Shown here: positions 16,278 to 25,431 of the stretch, piece after piece
Layout: each line of letters opens with the position of its first letter
How positions within the stretch are numbered: position 1 is the stretch's first letter
Source: Nocardia neocaledoniensis
GTDB taxonomy: Bacteria; Actinomycetota; Actinomycetes; Mycobacteriales; Mycobacteriaceae
DNA length: 64,000 nucleotides
Direction: 5' to 3'
Assembly (NCBI RefSeq): GCF_003182135.1
Contig: NZ_QGTL01000004.1
Location: 558,001-622,000, forward strand
The notes under the pieces: generated by a model
Databases searched by the model: none
What the model was told of the DNA's origin: nothing
What the model saw: only the letters and a program-made list of their open reading frames with translations
Position numbers and translations under genes: made by a program

Positions 16278-18035
16278 CTACTTGACGAATCCGACCTTGG
16301 TGTAGTCGTAGGACGCCAGTCCAGGCGCACCGTAGTTCGCGAGGGTTTCCCGCGCCGCGACCGTACCCGCGGATTGCACGATGGGCAGGGAGAAGCCTTC
16401 CTCGAAGATCATTCGATCGGCCTTGTTCGCGAGTTCGATCGCCTTCTCGGGGTCGAGTTCGGCGATGATCTCCTTGATCAGGGCATTGAGTTCGGGTGAA
16501 CCGATCCGGCCCTTGTTGCTCAGCGGGTTCGCCGGGTCGTATGCGTAGATCTGCGGGAGCGCGCCGAGCGGGAAAATGCTCTTCGACCAGACGAACTGGG
16601 CGATATCGAAATTGCCGGGATCGATCACGTCGGTGAAAAGTCCACTGCCCGGATAGGTTTCGATGATCAGCTTCACGCCGATCGCCGCGAGGTTCTGCTG
16701 CGCGATCTGCGCGATCTGCGTCCAGGTGTCGGCCTGGTACATCACATCGCGGATCTCGAGCTTGCGGCCGTTCTTCTCCCGGACGTCACCGTTCAGCTTC
16801 CAGCCCAGCTCGTCGAGCATGCGCGCGGCCTCGGCCGGGTCGTAGGCCACCGACTGCGCGTTGTCCTGATAGCCCTTCTGCCCGACGAGGAACAGGTGGT
16901 TGTTCAGTGGCTTCGGATCGCTCACGATGCCCTGCTGAGTGGCGGTGGCGATGGCCTGACGGTCGATGCCCTTGGAGATCGCGATCCGCAGTTTCGGATC
17001 CTCGAGGATCGAGCCCGGCGCACCGTTGAAGGTGAAGTGCGAGAACCGGTTGGCCGGCGCCCGGCGCACCTTGATACCGGGGGTGCCCGTCGCGGTGGTG
17101 ACCTCGTCGATGCCGCTGAGTCCGGTCACGTCGAGCTCGTTGTTCTGCAGCGCGTTCAAGCGCGCCTCGTTGGCGAGGACGCTGTAGGTGACGGTGTCCA
17201 GCTTGGGCGTGTCGCCCCACCACTTCGGATTGCGGCTCAGCACGATCCGCTGCTGGGCGCGGTCGATCGAGGAGATGAGGAACGGACCCGACGAGAGCGG
17301 CATCTCGGTGCGGTACATGTCCTCGAAGGCCTGCGGCGTCTCGGTCATCTGCCGCGGGTACAGCGGGTTGAACAGGCCCTTCCATTCCGCGTAGTGCTCG
17401 GCGAACGTGACGATCGCCTGGCGGTCGTCGACGCCTCGCTCCACCTTCTCGACACTGCTGTACCCCTGGCTGGCCGAGATCTTGAAACCAGGGTCGCGCC
17501 CGCTCAGCGCGTTCGCCTGGGCGCGGAGGTCTTCCCAGGTGATCGGCGAACCATCGGACCAGACGGCCTTCGGGTTGATCGTGTAGACGATCTGCTGCGG
17601 ATTGGTGTTGGTGAGCTGGACGTCGATGTAGTAGTTGTGGTCGATCGTCAGGTTGCCCGCGGCGTCGGAGTTGATCGTGCCGGGCAGCGCCCAGCCGGTG
17701 AGGTCGCTGACTTCGCCGTCGGCATCGACATGCATGCTGTTGAAGGTCGGCGGAAAGCCGGTCAGCGCCAGCCGCAGGTTGCCGCCGTCGCGGAGCCCGT
17801 CGCGCTCGACTGGGTTGATGTCGTTGACGGCGCCGATCGAGCTCGATCCCGACTCGACACTGGTGTCGGAGGTGCACCCACCGAGAATCAGCGCCAACGC
17901 GACGACCGGAACGGCGACTCGGAACCCGGCTCGACGAAGCCGGGAAGCGTAAGAGGTATGGGTCATTTCGTTCCGATCTTCACGGGGTCGAACGTTGTCG
18001 AACCGGGGGTGCCGTCGCAATCCGTTGGTTCTCAT
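16278..18035 (-). CDS. Oligopeptide ABC transporter substrate-binding lipoprotein 1
   Basis: This family 5 binding lipoprotein is 585 residues from ATG 18035 or 562 from ATG 17966. I list 18035 because a perfect AGGAGG (18040-18045) precedes it within the 13-base gap after the ATPase stop. ATG 17966 gives a signal peptide of more normal length before the lipobox LGGC, with a weaker ribosome site. The body shares long matches with the neighbouring paralog (VEKVERGVDDRQAIV, GQKGYQDN). Tandem duplication, with divergence in binding-pocket regions, would broaden the substrate range of one transporter. Confidence 0.85.
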   Translation of the reverse strand: MRTNGLRRHPRFDNVRPREDRNEMTHTSYASRLRRAGFRVAVPVVALALILGGCTSDTSVESGSSSIGAVNDINPVERDGLRDGGNLRLALTGFPPTFNSMHVDADGEVSDLTGWALPGTINSDAAGNLTIDHNYYIDVQLTNTNPQQIVYTINPKAVWSDGSPITWEDLRAQANALSGRDPGFKISASQGYSSVEKVERGVDDRQAIVTFAEHYAEWKGLFNPLYPRQMTETPQAFEDMYRTEMPLSSGPFLISSIDRAQQRIVLSRNPKWWGDTPKLDTVTYSVLANEARLNALQNNELDVTGLSGIDEVTTATGTPGIKVRRAPANRFSHFTFNGAPGSILEDPKLRIAISKGIDRQAIATATQQGIVSDPKPLNNHLFLVGQKGYQDNAQSVAYDPAEAARMLDELGWKLNGDVREKNGRKLEIRDVMYQADTWTQIAQIAQQNLAAIGVKLIIETYPGSGLFTDVIDPGNFDIAQFVWSKSIFPLGALPQIYAYDPANPLSNKGRIGSPELNALIKEIIAELDPEKAIELANKADRMIFEEGFSLPIVQSAGTVAARETLANYGAPGLASYDYTKVGFVK

Positions 18036-18048
18036 GGCGCCTCCTGGC

Positions 18049-19893
18049 TCAACCGCTGACGACGGGTTCCGGTACGGCCGCGATCAGCGAGCGGGTGTAT
18101 TCGTGCTGAGGATTGGCGAAGATCTGCTCCGCTGGGCCGGATTCGACGATCTTGCCGCGCAGCATGACCGCGATGTCGTGGGCGAGGTTGCGGACCACCG
18201 ACAGGTCGTGGGAGACGAACAGGTAGGACAGGCCGCGTTCGGCTTGCAGGTCGCGCAGCAGGTTCAGCACGCCGGCCTGGATGGACACGTCTAGCGAGGA
18301 GACGGGTTCGTCCAGGACGAGCAGTTCGGGGTCGAGGGCCAGGGCGCGGGCGATGCTGATGCGCTGTTTCTGGCCGCCGGAGAAATCGGCGGGGTAGCGC
18401 TCGGCGTGCTCGGGGCGCAGGCCGACCTGGCGCAGCAGTTCGGGCACCCGCCGGTTGACCTCCTCGTGCGAGCGGCCGTCGATGCGCAGCGGTTCGGCGA
18501 GCGCGTCGAAGATCGGCAGGCGCGGGTCGAGGGAGGCGCTGGGATCCTGGAAGACGATCTGCATCTTGCGGCGGATCTCGCGGGTGCGAGCCTTGGTGAG
18601 GGTGGCGACGTCGGTGCCGAGCACCTCGATGGTGCCCGCCTGCGGGCGCACCAGGTCCATGATCTGGCTCAGCGTGGTCGACTTGCCCGACCCCGATTCG
18701 CCGACCAGCGCCAGCGTGCGCCCGGCGCGGACGCTGAAGCTGATGCCGTCGACCGCGCGCACCTCGCCGGTCTTGCGGCGCAGCACCACGCCGGAGGTGA
18801 GCGGGAAGGTCTTCACCAGGTCGGTGACCCGCAGCACCACATCGGAGTCGACGGCCTCCGGCTTCGGCGGCTCCGGGATCTCCTTGCGGTAGGCCTCGAA
18901 CAACTGCGCGGTACCGACCTCGGCGGTGCGGATGCAGGCCACCGCGTGCCGGGGCGCCACCTTCTCCAGCGGCGGTTCGGCGGCGGTGCAGTCGTCGATC
19001 GAGATCGGGCAGCGCGGTGCGAACGAGCAGCCGCGCGGCAGCGCGTGCATGGCAGGCGGAGCGCCGACGATCGGGATGAGCGGACTGCGTGCCGGACCGT
19101 CCATGCGCGGGATGGACCCGAGCAGGCCGACCGTGTACGGCATCCGCGGCGCGGTGAAAAGCTCCGCGACCGGGGCGGTTTCGACGACCTTGCCCGCGTA
19201 CATCACCGCCACCCGGTCGGCGATGGTGGCCGCGATGCCCATGTCGTGGGTGATCATGATGACGCCCGCACCGGTGATGTCGCGCGCCTTGCGCAGCAGG
19301 TCGAGGATCTGGCGTTGCACCGTGACGTCGAGGGCGGTGGTCGGCTCGTCGCAGATGATCAGCGCCGGGTCGTTGGCGATGGCCATCGCGATCACCACGC
19401 GCTGGCGCATGCCGCCGGAGAACTCGTGCGGGAAGTTCCGCGCGCGCAGCCGCGCGTCGGGGATACCCACGAGTTCCAGCAGGTCGATCGCGCGCTCGCC
19501 CGCCTCCTTGCGGGTCATCGAACCGTGCGCGAGCAGAGCCTCGGCCACCTGGTCGCCCACCCGGTACACCGGCGTCAGCGCCGAGAGCGGGTCCTGGAAG
19601 ACCATGCTGATCGAGGAGCCGCGCAGCTTGGACATCTGCTTGTCGCCCAGGCCGAGCAGCTCGCGACCGCGCAGCCGGATCGAGCCCTGCACGCGTGCCT
19701 GTTCGGGCAGCAGGCCGATCACGGCGAGCGAAGACACCGACTTGCCGGAGCCGGATTCGCCGACGATGGCGAGCACCTCGCCGTCGGCGACGGTGTAGTT
19801 CACCCCGCGCACCGCTTCGACACGGCCTTCCTCACCGGGGAAGGAGACGCGCAGGTCGGTGACTTCGAGCAGCGGCGCGGTCGAGGTTGTCAT
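18049..19893 (-). CDS. Fused double ATPase of the peptide ABC transporter (DppD-DppF type)
   Basis: This 614-residue protein contains two complete ABC ATPase domains in one chain. The first has Walker [12 protein letters not shown], signature FSGGMRQRV and Walker [13 protein letters not shown]. The second has Walker [11 protein letters not shown], signature FSGGQKQRI and Walker [13 protein letters not shown]. After the first domain there is the Cys-containing oligopeptide/dipeptide C-terminal motif ([11 protein letters not shown]). It energises the DppB/DppC permeases. Start ATG 19893 overlaps the dppC stop by four bases. Fusion of the two ATPases is common in actinobacteria. Confidence 0.93.
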   Translation of the reverse strand: MTTSTAPLLEVTDLRVSFPGEEGRVEAVRGVNYTVADGEVLAIVGESGSGKSVSSLAVIGLLPEQARVQGSIRLRGRELLGLGDKQMSKLRGSSISMVFQDPLSALTPVYRVGDQVAEALLAHGSMTRKEAGERAIDLLELVGIPDARLRARNFPHEFSGGMRQRVVIAMAIANDPALIICDEPTTALDVTVQRQILDLLRKARDITGAGVIMITHDMGIAATIADRVAVMYAGKVVETAPVAELFTAPRMPYTVGLLGSIPRMDGPARSPLIPIVGAPPAMHALPRGCSFAPRCPISIDDCTAAEPPLEKVAPRHAVACIRTAEVGTAQLFEAYRKEIPEPPKPEAVDSDVVLRVTDLVKTFPLTSGVVLRRKTGEVRAVDGISFSVRAGRTLALVGESGSGKSTTLSQIMDLVRPQAGTIEVLGTDVATLTKARTREIRRKMQIVFQDPSASLDPRLPIFDALAEPLRIDGRSHEEVNRRVPELLRQVGLRPEHAERYPADFSGGQKQRISIARALALDPELLVLDEPVSSLDVSIQAGVLNLLRDLQAERGLSYLFVSHDLSVVRNLAHDIAVMLRGKIVESGPAEQIFANPQHEYTRSLIAAVPEPVVSG

Positions 19894-20858
19894 CGCTTCT
19901 CGGCTTTCTTCAGCTCCACCTTCGCCGCGTCCTTCTGCTCGGCGACCTCCTTGCGCGCCTTGCGGGCGCCCCGCGCGCCGGGGTCGAAGGCATCGCGGAG
20001 GCCGTCGCCGACGAGGTTGGCGCACAACACGATCGTGATCAGCAGGCCACCGGCGAACAGGAACAACCAGGGGTAGGTGAGGGCCGACTTGGTGCCCGCG
20101 GCGATCAGCGAACCCAGCGATACGTCGGGCGGCTGCACGCCGAAACCGAGGAAGCTCAAGCCGGTTTCGGCGCTGATGGCGGCGCCGACGGCGAGGGTGG
20201 TGTCGATGATCAGGATCGAGGCGATGTTCGGGAGGATGTGGCTGATGATCACCTTGTGCGTCGGCGCGCCCATATACCGTGCGGCACGGACGAATTCGCG
20301 ATCACGCAGACTCAAGGTCAGGCCGCGGATGATGCGGGCGGCGATCATCCAGCCGAACACGCTGAGCAGCACGATCAGGATCACGATCGACCCGGAGCCC
20401 TTGGTGCGCGGCGCGAACAGCGCGATGATGATGAAGGCGGGCACGACCAGCAGCAGGTCGACGATCCACATGATGGCGCGGTCGGTCCAGCCGCCGAGCA
20501 GCCCGGCCAGCGCACCGGCGGTGGAGGCGATGATGCTGGCGAAGATCGCCACGCAGAAGCCGATGATCAGCGATTTCTGCAGCCCGCGCATGGTCTGCGC
20601 GAGCACGTCCTGGCCGATCTGGGTGGTGCCGAACGGATGCTCGGCGCTGGGCGGCTTCAGCAGGGCCTTGTAGTCCATCTGCTGGTAGTCCCACGGCAGC
20701 AGCGGCGGCACCGCGAAGCTGGCGATCAGCAGCAGGAGCAGGACCACCGCGCCGACCACGGCGGGCTTGTTGCGCAGGAAGCGCCGCCAGACCAGTTTGC
20801 CGCGCCCGGCCGCCGCGTTCTCCGGCGCGCCGACGGCGATCAGTTCGGTTTCGGTCAT
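19890..20858 (-). CDS. dppC: Peptide ABC transporter permease, DppC type
   Basis: This 322-residue inner-membrane permease has an N-terminal OppC-type helix ([20 protein letters not shown]), about six membrane segments and the EAA-loop region [20 protein letters not shown] that contacts the ATPase. The ATG 20858 start overlaps the dppB stop by four bases. A Lys/Ala/Glu-rich tail follows the last helix. Confidence 0.92.
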   Translation of the reverse strand: MTETELIAVGAPENAAAGRGKLVWRRFLRNKPAVVGAVVLLLLLIASFAVPPLLPWDYQQMDYKALLKPPSAEHPFGTTQIGQDVLAQTMRGLQKSLIIGFCVAIFASIIASTAGALAGLLGGWTDRAIMWIVDLLLVVPAFIIIALFAPRTKGSGSIVILIVLLSVFGWMIAARIIRGLTLSLRDREFVRAARYMGAPTHKVIISHILPNIASILIIDTTLAVGAAISAETGLSFLGFGVQPPDVSLGSLIAAGTKSALTYPWLFLFAGGLLITIVLCANLVGDGLRDAFDPGARGARKARKEVAEQKDAAKVELKKAEKR

Positions 20859-21832
20859 GAGACACGCACCCTCGGGTCGAGAAATGCCAGGACGATGTCG
20901 GAGAGCAGACCCGAGACCAGCACCACCAGACCGGAGAACGTCGCCACCGTGACGACGATGTAGAGGTCCTGGGCGTTGATCGCGTCGACGAACCATTCGC
21001 CGACGCCGTGCCAGCCGAAGATCTTCTCGACGAAGGTCGCGCCGGTGATCAGGCCGCCGAGGCTGTAGGCGAACATGGTCGCCATCGGGATCAGCGCCGT
21101 GCGCAGGCCGTGTTTGTACAGGGCGCGGCGATGACTGAGGCCCTTCGACCTGGCGGTGCGGATGAAATCGCTCTGCAGCACATCGAGCATGGCGTTGCGC
21201 TGATACCGGCTGTAACCGGCCGCGGCGCCGAGCACCAGCACCAGCGTCGGCAGCACGAGATGCTGTGCGCGGTCGACCATCTGATTCCAGAAGCCGACGA
21301 CCTGATTCGCCGAGGTCTCGCCGGTATAGAGGAAGATCTGCGTGCCGGTGGCGGTATTGACCTGCAGCGCACCGTATTTCAGCAGGGTGGCCAGCAGGAA
21401 CACCGGCGTCGAGATGATCAGCAGCGAAAGTATCGTCGTGAAATAGTCACTGAACTTGTACTGCCGGATCGCCCCCGCCGCGCCGATCAACACACCGAGC
21501 ACGGTGCCGAGCACCGAACCGAGGATCAGCAGCCGCAGGCTCACCGAGACGCGACGGCCCAATTCCTCACTCACCGGCTGCCCGGCCAGCGTGGTCCCGA
21601 AATCCCCTTGCACGACGCCGCCGAGCCAGGTGAGATAGCGCTGTGGGACCGGCTCGTCCAGATGCAGTTCCTCGGCCTTCGCGTCGATCACGGACTGCGG
21701 CGGACGTGGATTGCGCTGCTCGAGACTGTCGAGCGGACGGAACGTGAGCGAAGCCAGGCTGAACGTGAGGAACGAAGCCAGCAGCAGGAGCACGACGTAG
21801 TTGAGCGCGCGCCGCAACAAGAAGCCGGTCAT
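20855..21832 (-). CDS. dppB: Peptide ABC transporter permease, DppB type
   Basis: This 325-residue permease is the first gene of the five- or six-gene transporter operon. It has the typical DppB start (MTGFLLRRALNYVVLLLLAS), a periplasmic loop with GVVQGDFGTTLAGQPVSEEL and the EAA motif region RTARSKGLSHRRALYKHGLR. It forms the translocation channel with DppC. The gene is divergent from the HAD phosphatase gene across about 85 bases. Confidence 0.92.
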   Translation of the reverse strand: MTGFLLRRALNYVVLLLLASFLTFSLASLTFRPLDSLEQRNPRPPQSVIDAKAEELHLDEPVPQRYLTWLGGVVQGDFGTTLAGQPVSEELGRRVSVSLRLLILGSVLGTVLGVLIGAAGAIRQYKFSDYFTTILSLLIISTPVFLLATLLKYGALQVNTATGTQIFLYTGETSANQVVGFWNQMVDRAQHLVLPTLVLVLGAAAGYSRYQRNAMLDVLQSDFIRTARSKGLSHRRALYKHGLRTALIPMATMFAYSLGGLITGATFVEKIFGWHGVGEWFVDAINAQDLYIVVTVATFSGLVVLVSGLLSDIVLAFLDPRVRVS

Positions 21833-21918
21833 CAGTCCCCTCTGGATCGGGTGTTCAGGCCCTGATCATAAGGACAGTCCGGCGTCGGCGTGTGGCGACG
21901 TGCGGCAGGATGGAACGG

Positions 21919-22746
21919 ATGACGCCCGTGCACCCGAAACCGCAGCTGGTCGCCACCGATGTCGACGGCACCCTGATCGACGACGTCGACAAGGTATCGG
22001 CCCGTACCAAAGCCGCCGTCGCCGCGCTCGTCGCCGACGGGGCCACGTTCGTGCTCGCGACCGGCAGGCCGCCCCGCTGGATCGAGCCGGTCGTCAGCGA
22101 ACTCGGGTACGCGCCGCTGGCGGTGTGCGGCAACGGCGCGGTCATCTACGACAGCGCCAGTGATCGCGTGCTGTCCAGCCACACCCTCGACGTCGACACC
22201 CTGGCCTGGCTGGCCGAACTCGCCGAGCGCGCGCTACCCGGGTGCGGGCTGGCGACCGAGCGCGTCGGCGCGAGCGCGCACGACGCGGCCACCCCGCAGT
22301 TCGTCAGCTCGCCCACCTACGAGCACGCCTGGCTCAATCCCGACGACACCGTCGTCTCGCACGCCGAGGTCATCGACGCGCCGGCGATCAAGATGCTGAT
22401 CCGGCTCAGTTCCGCCCGTAGCTCCGAGATGCGCGCCGCGCTGGCCCCGCTGATCGGCGACCGCGCCGAGATCACCTACTCCACCGAGAACGGGCTGATC
22501 GAGCTCGCGGTCCCCGGCATCACCAAGGCGTCTGGCCTGGCCGAGGTGGCGCGCCGGGTGGGCGTGGCGGACTCCTCGATCGTCGCGTTCGGCGACATGC
22601 CCAACGATGTGCCGATGCTGACCATGGCCGGGATCGGGGTGGCGATGGGGAACGCGCATCCGGAGGCGCGGGCCGCGGCCGACGAGGTCACCGGGCGCAA
22701 TGTCGACGACGGGGTGGCCATGGTGCTCGAGCGCTGGTGGGGCTAG
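21919..22746 (+). CDS. HAD-superfamily phosphatase, Cof-type (IIB)
   Basis: The 275-residue protein has the HAD motif I ATDVDGTLID (nucleophile Asp14), a type IIB cap, the lysine region ITKASGLAEVARRVG and the metal-binding motif FGDMPNDVPM. Cof-type enzymes dephosphorylate sugar phosphates or other small metabolites; the substrate is unknown. In M. tuberculosis a HAD gene (Rv3813c) lies near glf and the Rv3811 amidase, so the position is conserved. ATG 21919 is preceded by AGGA; ATG 21910 and GTG 21892 are alternatives. Confidence 0.85.
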   Translation: MTPVHPKPQLVATDVDGTLIDDVDKVSARTKAAVAALVADGATFVLATGRPPRWIEPVVSELGYAPLAVCGNGAVIYDSASDRVLSSHTLDVDTLAWLAELAERALPGCGLATERVGASAHDAATPQFVSSPTYEHAWLNPDDTVVSHAEVIDAPAIKMLIRLSSARSSEMRAALAPLIGDRAEITYSTENGLIELAVPGITKASGLAEVARRVGVADSSIVAFGDMPNDVPMLTMAGIGVAMGNAHPEARAAADEVTGRNVDDGVAMVLERWWG

Positions 22747-22757
22747 CGACGACGAAC

Positions 22758-22795
22758 AACGGCCGGTGCCCTCGCTCGGAGGGGCACCGGCCGTT
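22758..22795. terminator. Bidirectional terminator between HAD and amidase genes
   Basis: A 13-bp perfect stem (AACGGCCGGTGCC / GGCACCGGCCGTT) sits between two convergent genes and can serve both. Confidence 0.75.
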
Positions 22796-22812
22796 CTTCG
22801 CCTGACCGGGTG

Positions 22813-25194
22813 TCAGCCGGCCGGGGCGGGTTCCGTGGCGGCGGGCGGCTGGGCCGGCGCCGGCTCGACGGGGGTGGCCTGCGGCGTCGCCGGGGCCTGC
22901 GGTTCGGTCGGCGCCGGTGCGGCCGGAGTCGCGGGCACCGTCGACTTGGGGGCCGTGGTGGCCGGCGCCTGCTCCGGCTTGCCGTTCATGCCCTCCATCT
23001 CGGCCTTGTACGTCTCGTTGTAGGTCTTCCAGAACGTGGTGACGATGCCGGTGAGCTCGTTCAGCACCAGCGAACCGTTCTGGAAATCGGTGCGCAGTCC
23101 GTCCGGCACGAGGTAGGCGCTGCCCGTCGGCAGGCCGAGCACGCCCGCGTCGCCACCGAGACTCAGGTAGCGATCCAGGATCGCGCCGACCACCTCGAAG
23201 ACCTGGCCGTTCTCGCTGGAGAACACATAGCCGTTGGCGAACTTCGCGTACTGGCGGCCCTCGGCGCCGGAGATCAGGTCCGACTGCGGCGCGCCGAGCG
23301 GGCCGTCGACACCGCCGCGACTCACCCAGTGCCTGGCGATCTCGTTCTCACCGGAGAGGCCGAGCAGCTTGTCGACCAGCGCGCCCAGCTCCGCCATGTT
23401 GCCCTGCGGCGCGCGGGCCTGCTGGCTCGGCGGCCGGGCGGGTGTCGCCGGGGAGGAGTAGGTGCCCGTGTTGCTCGCGGCGATGCTGCGGATGCGGTCC
23501 ATCAGCGAGTAGGCCGCGTCGCCGGGGCAGTCGGTGTTGCCGACATCGCGGTGCGCGAACACCACCGGCAGGTCGACAGCCTCGTCCTGGGCGTAGGGCG
23601 TGAACTCGGTGCCCTCGGAGTACATCGTGGTGTGGCCCTTGGGATCGAGCCCGGCCACCTTCGAGCGCCAGCCGATGAACTTGCCGATCGCGTTGATCGC
23701 TTCCTCGCTCGGCGTCTCCGACTCGTAGTTGCCCATCAGCGCGACGCCCGCGGTGTTCTCGTTGAAGCCACCCGCGTGGGCGCCCTGCACGGCGCGGTCG
23801 AGACCGCCGTAGCGGCCCTCGAAGATCTGGCCGTACTGGTCGACCAGGGCGTTGTAGCCGACATCGCACCAGCCGAGGGTCTCGGCGTGATAGGCGTAGA
23901 TCGCGCGCACGATGCCCGCCGACTCGGCGCGGCTGTAGTCGTTGCGACCCGCCGTGTGGTGCACGGTGATGCCGCCGAGGCCGTCGTCGTAGGTGGGTTC
24001 CTGGCAGCGGATCGACTCGTCGGCGCCCCACTGCGCGCGGGTGATCACCTTCGGGCCGCCGCCGGGCAGCGCCGCGGCGACATCGTTGAGCGCGGCGTCG
24101 ATGGCGGCGCGGCCCGGGTTGATCAGCACGGCCTTGAGCGCGGCCTCGGTGACGTGCGCCGGATCGTGGTCGGGGGCCGCGGTCGGCTTGCGGGTCACCA
24201 GCATCTGCACGGCGGTGGTCTCGCCGACATAGATCGGTTCGGTACCCGTCGGGGCACCGGCCGGAGTCTGGTCGGTGGCCCTGGTGTCGATCGGATCGGC
24301 GTTGTACCAGGGACCCCAGTTGCCGTCGGGCTGCTTGGCGCGCAGCTTGGTGGTGGTGTTCACCATGTCGCGCGCGGTGAGCGCGACCATGCTGAACGGG
24401 GTCTCCTGGGAGAGTTCCTTGACCTGCGCGCCGACCTGATCGATGAGGTCGGGGCCGACCGCGCCGGGGGAGAGCGCGGGGGTGTCGGGGGTGGTGCCGG
24501 GCTCGAGGTTGGCCGGGTCGGCGATGAATTTGGTGCCCGCGGGGCGGTTCTGGGCGACCGGGCCGCCGGCGGGCGCGGTGGTCGTGGGTGCGGTGGTGCT
24601 GGGCGCGGCCGGAGCGGCGGGCGCCGGAGCCGCGGGTGCGGCAGGGGCGGGTGCGGCTTCAGCCGGTGCTGCGGGCGCCGGGGCTTGCGCGGCTGGTCCG
24701 GGTGCGGCCGGGGCCGGTGCGGGCGGCTGGGTCGGCGGGGCGGTCTGGACCGACGTGCTCGGGGCGGGCGGACGACCCGGCGCGCCGTTCTGCTGCGCGG
24801 GTGCGCCGTTCTGCGGCGTCGGTGTGGCGGTGGTCGTCGGCTGGGACTTGTTCGGAATCGGCGGCAGCGGGATCTCGGTGGGCAGCGCCACGCCCGGCGG
24901 CACCGGGATTCCCGGCGGCACCGGGATCGAGGTCGGCAGCGGCAACATCTGCAGGTCGGACAGGTGCAGATCGGGCAGGTCGAGGCCGGTCAGCTCACGC
25001 AGCGGAATCGTGATGTCGGGAGCCGAGTTCAGCGCGACCTCCGCCAGCTGGGTCGGGACGGCGGCGAGCTGGGAATCGTTGGTGCTGCGGTAATCGGTCG
25101 AATCGCTCAGTGCGAACGCGCCGATGGGCGCTGCGACCGCGAGCGTGGTGACCACCGGGAGCACGTAGGAACGTTTCGGCTTTCGGTATCGCAC
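22813..25194 (-). CDS. Secreted PGRP-type N-acetylmuramoyl-L-alanine amidase with LGFP repeats
   Basis: This 793-residue exported protein has an N-terminal signal/anchor, a long Pro/Ala/Thr-rich region with actinobacterial low complexity (about residues 100-220), a PGRP/amidase-2 domain in the middle, LGFP repeats (PLGAPQSD, VLGLPTGSA) and a Pro/Ala tail. Zinc ligands of an active amidase are present: His in TVHHTAG, His in FAHRDVG and Cys in NTDCPGD. It should cleave the lactyl-peptide bond of peptidoglycan while LGFP repeats hold it in the arabinogalactan layer. It corresponds in position to M. tuberculosis Rv3811. The upstream 237 bases are AT-richer and hold the divergent promoters. Confidence 0.88.
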   Translation of the reverse strand: MRYRKPKRSYVLPVVTTLAVAAPIGAFALSDSTDYRSTNDSQLAAVPTQLAEVALNSAPDITIPLRELTGLDLPDLHLSDLQMLPLPTSIPVPPGIPVPPGVALPTEIPLPPIPNKSQPTTTATPTPQNGAPAQQNGAPGRPPAPSTSVQTAPPTQPPAPAPAAPGPAAQAPAPAAPAEAAPAPAAPAAPAPAAPAAPSTTAPTTTAPAGGPVAQNRPAGTKFIADPANLEPGTTPDTPALSPGAVGPDLIDQVGAQVKELSQETPFSMVALTARDMVNTTTKLRAKQPDGNWGPWYNADPIDTRATDQTPAGAPTGTEPIYVGETTAVQMLVTRKPTAAPDHDPAHVTEAALKAVLINPGRAAIDAALNDVAAALPGGGPKVITRAQWGADESIRCQEPTYDDGLGGITVHHTAGRNDYSRAESAGIVRAIYAYHAETLGWCDVGYNALVDQYGQIFEGRYGGLDRAVQGAHAGGFNENTAGVALMGNYESETPSEEAINAIGKFIGWRSKVAGLDPKGHTTMYSEGTEFTPYAQDEAVDLPVVFAHRDVGNTDCPGDAAYSLMDRIRSIAASNTGTYSSPATPARPPSQQARAPQGNMAELGALVDKLLGLSGENEIARHWVSRGGVDGPLGAPQSDLISGAEGRQYAKFANGYVFSSENGQVFEVVGAILDRYLSLGGDAGVLGLPTGSAYLVPDGLRTDFQNGSLVLNELTGIVTTFWKTYNETYKAEMEGMNGKPEQAPATTAPKSTVPATPAAPAPTEPQAPATPQATPVEPAPAQPPAATEPAPAG

Positions 25195-25431
25195 GTGCCT
25201 TCTCCAATCACGGTCGAGCTCGTAGACCTTGGTGGCATCCGGACCATTCCCGGCAAGTGATGCTTGCTTCCTATCGCCTCACACACCACACTAGTTAACA
25301 TACGTCACACATCTCAACCTCTACTTGAGGATTATGTGATTGCTCGAATGTAGCCTTCGGAACCCGCTCGGCCGCGACGACATGCCGACGCGAGCGCCGC
25401 CGGTCGAACACCGAAACCGTGGGAGCGCAAG

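Noticed and set aside
22810..25260. Long plus-strand frame opposite the PGRP amidase
   Set aside because: It is Gly/Arg low-complexity sequence created by the Pro/Ala-rich region of the true gene.
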